DNA of 64,000 nt, from contig CAWHQR010000002.1 of the NCBI GenBank assembly GCA_963831605.1, positions 62,001-126,000 of the forward strand. Reading direction: 5' to 3'. Positions 58,818-64,000 of this stretch are shown piece by piece. A model generated the notes under the pieces. That model saw only the letters and a program-made list of their open reading frames with translations. It was not told where the DNA came from and did not search any database. A program made the translations under genes and the position numbers. Within the stretch, counting starts at the first letter, position 1, and each line of letters begins with the position of its first letter. This DNA is from DASUPK01 sp963831605. Its GTDB lineage: Bacteria > Actinomycetota > Thermoleophilia > Solirubrobacterales > 70-9.

Positions 58818-59678
58818 ATGACCGCGACAGCCTCTTCCGCCAGCGGGTACCTGGCGTCTCCCAACGAGGTGATCAGCGCCGCGAGCGGGGTCGATTACGC
58901 GTATCGCCAGGTCGGCGAAGGGACGCCGGCGCTCGTGCTCCTCCAGCACTTCCGCGGGAACCTCGACAACTGGGATCCCGAGCTGATCGACGCCCTGGCG
59001 CGCGACCGGCGAGTCGTGACCTTCGACAACACCGGGGTGGGCGGATCGACGGGTACGACGCCGAGCACGATCGCGCAGATGGCGCGCGATGCCATCGCCT
59101 TCATCGAGGCCCTCGAGCTCGGCGCTGTGGATCTGCTCGGCTTCTCGATCGGCAGCTTCGTCGCCCAGGAGATCGCACTGATCAGGCCGGCGGCGGTCCG
59201 TCGGCTGGTACTCGCGTCGGCAGCCCCGCGCGGCGCCGCCGGGATGCACGGCTGGGCACCCGAGGTGATCGGAGCCGTGGGGGAGCCCAAGCCCAATCCC
59301 GACGGGTACCTCGGTGTCTTCTTCACGCGCTCGGCTGCGAGCCGGCAAGCGGGCGTGGAGACGCTGGGGCGGCTGAACGCACGGCGCGATGACCGGGACA
59401 AGCAGACGACCTGGCAGACCCGGCAGGCTCAATACGACGCCGTGTGTGACTGGGGCATCCCGGATCACGGCCGGCTGCAGCGGGTCAGCGCGATCGGCAT
59501 GCCCGTGTTCGTGGCCAACGGCGACAGCGACCCGATGATCCTGCCGCATTTCTCCCATCTGCTTGCCGGCCTGATCCCTCAGGCGCGGGTGAAGATCTAC
59601 CCGGACGCGGCGCACGGGTTCCTGTTCCAGCACCACGCCGATTTCGCCCGGGACGTCGACGCGTTCCTTACGGGGTGA
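58818..59678 (+). CDS. Alpha/beta-hydrolase (Ser nucleophile)
   Basis: This 286-residue hydrolase has oxyanion region LLQHFRGNLDNWD, nucleophile Ser110 in LLGFSIGSF, an acidic residue in VANGDSDPMI and the catalytic His in AAHGFLFQHH. The QHF/RGN variant of the oxyanion loop is typical of the small hydrolase group annotated as AB-hydrolase 1. It starts 6 nt after the NTF2-like gene. The substrate is unknown. Confidence 0.85.
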   Translation: MTATASSASGYLASPNEVISAASGVDYAYRQVGEGTPALVLLQHFRGNLDNWDPELIDALARDRRVVTFDNTGVGGSTGTTPSTIAQMARDAIAFIEALELGAVDLLGFSIGSFVAQEIALIRPAAVRRLVLASAAPRGAAGMHGWAPEVIGAVGEPKPNPDGYLGVFFTRSAASRQAGVETLGRLNARRDDRDKQTTWQTRQAQYDAVCDWGIPDHGRLQRVSAIGMPVFVANGDSDPMILPHFSHLLAGLIPQARVKIYPDAAHGFLFQHHADFARDVDAFLTG

Positions 59679-59685
59679 GACAGAG

Positions 59686-60918
59686 ATGGAAGCCACAGCC
59701 TCAACGAAGTCAGCAGCCGCGGAGGAGATCCGCGAACTCAAGATCGATTTCCCCGACGAGCAGATCGAGGAGCTCCGCCGGCGCATCAGGGCAGCGCGGC
59801 TGCCCAGGAAGGAAACGGTCGAGGATGCCAGCCAGGGTGTGCAGCTGGCGACGACCCAGGAGCTCCTTCGCTACTGGGGCGCCGACTACGACTTCGCGAG
59901 GCTCGCGCAGAGGCTGAACGAGCTACCGCACTTCCTGACGGAGATCGACGGCCTCGACATCCACTTCATCCATGTGAAGTCGGATCACGGGAACGCCCTC
60001 CCGCTGATCATCACTCACGGCTGGCCGGGCTCGATCGTCGAGATGCTCGAGACGATCGGCCCGTTGACGGACCCGGCCGCACACGGCGGCGACGCCGAGG
60101 ACGCGTTCGACGTGGTGGTGCCGTCCCTGCCCGGCTATGGCTTCTCGGAGCAGCCGACGTCGGTCGGTTGGGACCCTGGCCGCACCGCGCAGGCGTGGGG
60201 CAAGCTGATGAAGCGTCTCGGCTATGACCGCTACGTCGCCCAGGGGGGTGACGTCGGCGCGGCGGTCACCGACACGATGGCGATCCAGGCGCTGGACGGC
60301 CTGGCTGGAATCCATCTCAACTTCCTCCGCAGGCCCCCGCCCGCGGAGGCCGCGGCGGTCTTTGCCGGGGCGCCCGTGCCGGACGGGCTCACGGACGAGG
60401 AGAGCACCGCCCTCGATCTGCTCCGGACGCAATTCAAGAAGGGCTACATCGCAGAGCAGGGCCAGTCCCCACAGTCGATCGGCTACTCGCTGAACGATTC
60501 GCCCGCCGGCCTGGCGGCGTGGATCCTCGACCACGACGCCGACGCCCAGGAGAAGATCTCGCGTGCCTTCGTCGAGGGCAAGGCCTCGGGCGGGCTCACC
60601 AGGGACCACGTCCTCGACAACATCACCCTCTACTGGCTCACCGAGACCGCGACCTCGGCCGCGCGGATGTACTGGGAGAGCCAACGCGCCGCAGCCGCCG
60701 CCGCGGCGGCCGGGCAGACGCCACCGGAGGTCTCGCTCCCGGTCGGGGTGACGGTATTCCCGGGCGAGATCTACAGAGCCCCCCGCAGCTGGGCCGAGCG
60801 CGTCTACCCGAACCTCAACTACTTCAACGAGGTGGAGAAGGGAGGGCACTTCGCCGCCTGGGAGGAGCCCGAGCTCTTCGCCACCGAGATGCGAGCCGCA
60901 TTCAAGCCACTGCGCTGA
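59686..60918 (+). CDS. Epoxide hydrolase with EHN domain (copy 1)
   Basis: This 410-residue enzyme has an N-terminal EHN domain (DFPDEQIEELRRRIRAARLP...GVQLATTQELLRYW) and an alpha/beta-hydrolase core. The core has HGWPG (111-115), nucleophile Asp189 in AQGGDVG, and His in GGHFAAWEEPEL at the end; SLPGYGFSEQP and NFLRRPPP are also present. It hydrates epoxides to diols by an ester intermediate. It is about 55-60% similar by eye to the next gene, with an identical start of 17 nt (atggaagccacagcctc). It begins 7 nt after the hydrolase gene. Confidence 0.9.
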   Translation: MEATASTKSAAAEEIRELKIDFPDEQIEELRRRIRAARLPRKETVEDASQGVQLATTQELLRYWGADYDFARLAQRLNELPHFLTEIDGLDIHFIHVKSDHGNALPLIITHGWPGSIVEMLETIGPLTDPAAHGGDAEDAFDVVVPSLPGYGFSEQPTSVGWDPGRTAQAWGKLMKRLGYDRYVAQGGDVGAAVTDTMAIQALDGLAGIHLNFLRRPPPAEAAAVFAGAPVPDGLTDEESTALDLLRTQFKKGYIAEQGQSPQSIGYSLNDSPAGLAAWILDHDADAQEKISRAFVEGKASGGLTRDHVLDNITLYWLTETATSAARMYWESQRAAAAAAAAGQTPPEVSLPVGVTVFPGEIYRAPRSWAERVYPNLNYFNEVEKGGHFAAWEEPELFATEMRAAFKPLR

Positions 60919-60945
60919 CCCGCCCACCACACAGAGGAGCGATAG

Positions 60946-62139
60946 ATGGAAGCCACAGCCTCGACCACCGCCGAAGACGTCCGCCCGTTCACGTTCGACG
61001 TCACCGACGACCAGCTCGACGACCTGCGGAGCCGCATCAAGGCGACGAGGTGGCCCGACCGGGAGCTGGACCCCTCGCAGGGTGTGCAGCTCGAGACGAT
61101 CCAGGCACTGGCCGACTACTGGGCCTCGGACTACGACTGGCGCGCGTTCGAGGAGCGCTTCGCGGCTCTCCCGCACTTCATCACGGAGATCGACGGGGTC
61201 GACATCCACTTCATCCACGTGCGCTCCGAGCACGAGGACGCGATGCCTCTCGTCGTCACGCACGGGTGGCCGGGCTCCACGGTCGAGCAGCTCAAGATCA
61301 TCGATCCGCTCACCAAGCCGACGGAGCATGGCGCCGCCGCGGGGGATGCCTTCCATTTGGTGATTCCGTCGCTGCCGGGTCATGGCTTCTCGGCCAACCC
61401 CACGGAGACCGGCTGGGACCCGGTTCGCATCGCCAAGGCGTGGGCCGTTCTGATGGACCGCCTGGGATACGACCGCTACGTCGCTCAGGGCGGCGACTGG
61501 GGCAATGCCGTCACCGAGCAGCTCGCCCTGCTGAAGCCCGCGGGACTGCTGGGCATCCACACGAACATGCCGGCGACGCTCTCGCCCGAGATCTCGAAGG
61601 GCGTTCAGCTGGGCGAGCCGGCGCCCGACGGCCTCGCGGACGACGAGAAGGAGGCCTACGACATCCTCGTCCACTTCTTCGCCACGGGCACCGGCTACGC
61701 CGGGGAGATGGGAAATCGGCCGCAGACGCTCTACGGCATCGTGGACTCGCCGGTCGGCCTGGCCGCCTGGATGCTCGACCACGATGAGGCCAGCTACCAG
61801 CTCATTGCCCGCGCCTTCGCCGGGAACCCGGGAGGCCTCTCGCGTGACGACGTCCTCGACAACGCAACCCACTACTGGCTGACCGATTCGGGGATCTCCT
61901 CGGCGCGTCTGTACTGGGAGAGCAAGCTGGGGTTCTTCGACGTCAAGGGCGTCGAGATCCCGGTCGGCCTGACCATCTTTCCCGATGAGCTCTATCCGGC
62001 GCCACAGAGCTGGGCGGAGAAGGCCTATCCGAAGCTCATTCACTACAACCGGGTCGCCGAGGGTGGTCACTTCGCCGCCTGGGAGCAGCCGCAGATCCTC
62101 TCGGAGGAGCTGCGGGCGACCTTCAGGTCACTGCGGTAG
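60946..62139 (+). CDS. Epoxide hydrolase with EHN domain (copy 2)
   Basis: This 397-residue paralogue of the preceding enzyme has an EHN domain to about 85, HGWPG at 106-110, nucleophile Asp184 in AQGGDWG (here with the usual Trp), and a C-terminal His in GGHFAAWEQPQI. Sequence differences concentrate in the cap region (SPEISKGVQLGEPAPDG versus RPPPAEAAAVFAGAP), so the two copies probably accept different epoxides. An AGGAG lies about 9 nt before the ATG. Confidence 0.9.
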   Translation: MEATASTTAEDVRPFTFDVTDDQLDDLRSRIKATRWPDRELDPSQGVQLETIQALADYWASDYDWRAFEERFAALPHFITEIDGVDIHFIHVRSEHEDAMPLVVTHGWPGSTVEQLKIIDPLTKPTEHGAAAGDAFHLVIPSLPGHGFSANPTETGWDPVRIAKAWAVLMDRLGYDRYVAQGGDWGNAVTEQLALLKPAGLLGIHTNMPATLSPEISKGVQLGEPAPDGLADDEKEAYDILVHFFATGTGYAGEMGNRPQTLYGIVDSPVGLAAWMLDHDEASYQLIARAFAGNPGGLSRDDVLDNATHYWLTDSGISSARLYWESKLGFFDVKGVEIPVGLTIFPDELYPAPQSWAEKAYPKLIHYNRVAEGGHFAAWEQPQILSEELRATFRSLR

Positions 62140-62142
62140 CCC

Positions 62143-63135
62143 GTGGAGCGCGCGGCCTTGGCGCAGCTGCCGATCGAGGGCGAGTTCCCGGAACTGGAGG
62201 GCGCGACCGCCTGGCTCAATTCGGAGCCCCTCACACCGGCCGGGCTCCGGGGCAAGGTGGTCGTCGTCCAGTTCTGCACCTTCTCCTGCGTCAACTGGCT
62301 GCGCACGCTTCCCTACGTCCGGGCCTGGGAGAAGAAGTACAGGGACGCGGGGCTTGTCGTGATCGGCGCGCACTCGCCGGAGTTCCCCTTCGAGCACGAC
62401 GTCGCGAAGATCCAGGCGGCCCTGGATGCGATGGGCGTCGAATACCCGATCGCGGTCGACAACGACTTCGCGATCTGGCGGGCATTCGAGAACCAGGCGT
62501 GGCCGGCTCTCTATTTCATCGACGCCCAGGGGCGGATCAGGCATCGCCACTTCGGCGAGGAGGACTACGAGCGCTCCGAGCAGGTCATTCAGCAACTGCT
62601 CGCCGAGGCTGGGGTCGACGGGGTCGAGACGGATCTGGTCTCGGCTGAGCCCGGTGGCGTCGAGCTCGCGGCGAACTGGGACACGCTGCAGTCCCCGGAG
62701 ACCTACGTCGGCTACGGGCGGGCGACGGGCCTCGTTTCTCCCGGCGGCGTGGACCCCGATCGCAGCAAGCTCTACGTGGACCCACCCCAGCTGCGCCTGA
62801 ACCAATGGTCCCTGTCGGGTGATTGGACGGTGGGGGAGCAGATCACGACGCTCAACGAGCCCGGCGGGCGGATCACCTGTCGCTTTCACGCTCGCGACGT
62901 GAACCTCGTGATGGGCACTCGGACAGACGGAGGGACCGCGCGCTATCTGGTCCTGTTCGACGGCGAGCCGCCCAACGGCAACCGGGGCATCGACGTCGAC
63001 CAGCGCGGCAGCGGCACGATTGCCGCCCCGAGGCTCTACCAGCTGGTCCGCCAGAGCGGCGCGATCGCGGAGCGCACCTTCGAGATCACCTTCCTCGATG
63101 CAGGCGCACAGGCTTACGTGTTCACCTTCGGCTAG
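62143..63135 (+). CDS. Redoxin-domain protein with DipZ-like C-terminus
   Basis: This 330-residue protein has a TlpA/AhpC-type thioredoxin fold in the first 165 residues (PLTPAGLRGKVVVVQF, YPIAVDNDFAIWRAF, WPALYFIDAQGRIRHRHFGEE) and a C-terminal beta-sandwich similar to the DipZ end domain (LNQWSLSGDWTVGEQ, RFHARDVNLVM). The redox site reads CTFSCVNW (45-52), where DipZ relatives have CxxC (CINC); Trp52 replaces the second Cys, leaving Cys45 and Cys49. There is no signal peptide, so it is cytoplasmic, unlike DipZ. It starts with GTG 3 nt after the second epoxide hydrolase gene. Confidence 0.8.
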   Translation: MERAALAQLPIEGEFPELEGATAWLNSEPLTPAGLRGKVVVVQFCTFSCVNWLRTLPYVRAWEKKYRDAGLVVIGAHSPEFPFEHDVAKIQAALDAMGVEYPIAVDNDFAIWRAFENQAWPALYFIDAQGRIRHRHFGEEDYERSEQVIQQLLAEAGVDGVETDLVSAEPGGVELAANWDTLQSPETYVGYGRATGLVSPGGVDPDRSKLYVDPPQLRLNQWSLSGDWTVGEQITTLNEPGGRITCRFHARDVNLVMGTRTDGGTARYLVLFDGEPPNGNRGIDVDQRGSGTIAAPRLYQLVRQSGAIAERTFEITFLDAGAQAYVFTFG

Positions 63136-63154
63136 CGAACCCAAGGAGCAGAAA

Positions 63155-63874
63155 ATGACCGACCAACCGAATGTTGTTCTCGTCCACGGCGCGTTCGCGG
63201 ATGGATCGTCCTGGAGCGCCGTCATCGAGGACCTGCAGGCCAAGGGCTACGACGTCACGGCTCCACAGTTCCCGGAGACATCCTTGGCGGACGATGTCGC
63301 CCGCCTGCGTCAGGCTCTCGGCTGGCTCGACGGATCGGCCGTCGTGGTGGGGCACTCGTACGGCGGACAGATCATCACAGCGCTCGGAGACGACACGGCG
63401 AACGTCGTCGGGCTGGTCTACGTCGCCGGCTTTGCGCTCGATCAGGGCGAGACGATCGGCGGAGTGAACGGCGGTTACCCGGACCCGCCTGCGCTGGCCA
63501 ACCTGATCGTCGACGAGAAGGGGTTCGGTCGCCTGCCGGAGGACGATTTCGTCAGCCATTTCGCGGCCGATGTCGATCCTGCCAAGGCGAGGGTCATGCA
63601 CGCCGCTCAGCAGCCCGTCTCCATGAGCGTCTTCGAGGACGTCATGGGCACGCCGGCGTGGAAATCTCTCCCGTCGTGGTCGCTGATCACCGCCAACGAC
63701 GAGGCGATCGCACCCGACGCCCACCGGATGTTCGCGAAGCGGATGGGAGCGGACTCCGTCGAGATTCCATCGAGCCACGTCGCGATGGTCTCCCACCCGG
63801 AGGCCGTGGTCGAGATCATCGAAGCGGCCGCCAAGAAGGCTGGGGCCGCGGCTCCCGAAAGCGCCACAGCCTGA
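63155..63874 (+). CDS. Alpha/beta-hydrolase
   Basis: This 239-residue small hydrolase begins MTDQPNVVLVHGAFADGSSW and has nucleophile Ser68 in VVGHSYGG, an acidic residue in ITANDEAIAPD and the His in SSHVAMVSHPEAV. The layout matches the EstC/AB-hydrolase 6 group of esterases and lactonases. The ATG at 63155 has AAGGAG 6 nt upstream; no other start is needed. It continues the operon toward the VOC gene. Confidence 0.87.
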   Translation: MTDQPNVVLVHGAFADGSSWSAVIEDLQAKGYDVTAPQFPETSLADDVARLRQALGWLDGSAVVVGHSYGGQIITALGDDTANVVGLVYVAGFALDQGETIGGVNGGYPDPPALANLIVDEKGFGRLPEDDFVSHFAADVDPAKARVMHAAQQPVSMSVFEDVMGTPAWKSLPSWSLITANDEAIAPDAHRMFAKRMGADSVEIPSSHVAMVSHPEAVVEIIEAAAKKAGAAAPESATA

Positions 63875-63897
63875 TCAATCCCTACCAGGAGGTCCAG

Positions 63898-64000
63898 ATG
63901 AGCACTGATGAGAGCAGCACCGAAACCGCGAGTGACGTGCCGAAGCCCGGCGAGTTCAGGCTCGAGGTCCTCGCCCTGCCGGTCTCCGATGTCGATCGGG
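63898..64000 (+). CDS. VOC-family protein (glyoxalase-like), partial
   Basis: Thirty-four codons are visible: MSTDESSTETASDVPKPGEF followed by RLEVLALPVSDVDR. The LEVLALPVSDVDR strand-turn is the typical start of VOC (glyoxalase/bleomycin resistance/dioxygenase) proteins after a short polar leader. AGGAGG lies about 6 nt upstream. It runs out of the window, so length and active residues cannot be judged. Confidence 0.75.
   Translation, partial: MSTDESSTETASDVPKPGEFRLEVLALPVSDVDR

Noticed and set aside
1..64000. Mobile elements, prophage or CRISPR arrays
   Set aside because: No transposase, inverted terminal repeats, att-like repeats, phage genes or regularly spaced repeats were seen; the only tyrosine recombinase is XerD in its core neighbourhood.

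Overview
The window is 64 kb of very GC-rich DNA (roughly two thirds G+C by eye) packed with protein genes on both strands. Codon use, gene content and gene order suggest a high-GC Gram-positive actinobacterium. The steA-pyrG-NUDIX-xerD order resembles the Mycobacterium Rv1697-Rv1701 block, and the many secreted beta-helix and Lys/Cys-tailed proteins fit best with Thermoleophilia/Solirubrobacterales. No 16S gene is present, so this placement is inference. No insertion sequence, prophage or CRISPR array was seen.

Layout. 0-2.1 kb: the end of a [NiFe]-hydrogenase operon (tail of an upstream gene, large subunit, maturation protease). 2.1-4.8 kb: an ADP-forming acyl-CoA synthetase with an N-terminal GNAT domain. 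4.8-9.7 kb: efp, nusB, an LHPP-like HAD phosphatase, a probable xseB, ispA and dxs. 9.7-24.6 kb: an accessory block that separates dxs from its usual neighbour tlyA. It holds a sulfotransferase-TIGR03032 fusion, a secreted beta-helix protein, a DHA2 transporter, a two-component system flanked by low-complexity secreted proteins, a DEAD-box helicase and small membrane or secreted proteins. 24.7-37.3 kb: tlyA, nadK, a DHA2 transporter, recN, steA, a MraY/WecA-like gene, pyrG, a frameshifted M20 peptidase, DUF3866, a NUDIX hydrolase and xerD. 37.3-43.6 kb: fpg, a P1 peptidase, recO, an SDR, a dGTPase, dnaG and tRNA-Asn. 43.6-50 kb: two glycosyltransferases, a Lys-tailed secreted protein, an SDR, a thioredoxin-like lipoprotein, a lone Hpt protein and tRNA-Met. 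50-58.2 kb: a second beta-helix protein, a MOSC-reductase-ferredoxin fusion, an epoxide hydrolase, a DHA2 transporter and a YhgE/DUF3533-like membrane protein. 58.3-64 kb: one tight operon of hydrolases (NTF2-like, two alpha/beta hydrolases, two tandem epoxide hydrolases, a redoxin, a VOC protein) running off the window.

How the genes work together. The core blocks cover translation (EF-P, NusB, two tRNAs, TlyA), isoprenoid supply (IspA, Dxs), nucleotide supply (NadK, PyrG, dGTPase), replication and repair (DnaG, RecN, RecO, Fpg, XerD) and division or envelope work (SteA, the MraY-like protein). The accessory blocks look like export, envelope sensing, and epoxide or xenobiotic handling.

A striking regulatory pattern is a TANNNT -10-like hexamer 6-10 nt before the start codon of about 20 genes. 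It often overlaps the stop codon of the preceding gene, which implies widespread leaderless transcription. The most interesting leads are this promoter pattern, the Lys/Cys-rich C-termini shared by three exported proteins, the two-component system enclosed by Gly/Ser/Asp/His-rich exported proteins, the MraY/WecA-like gene translationally linked to steA and pyrG, and the 58-64 kb hydrolase operon.
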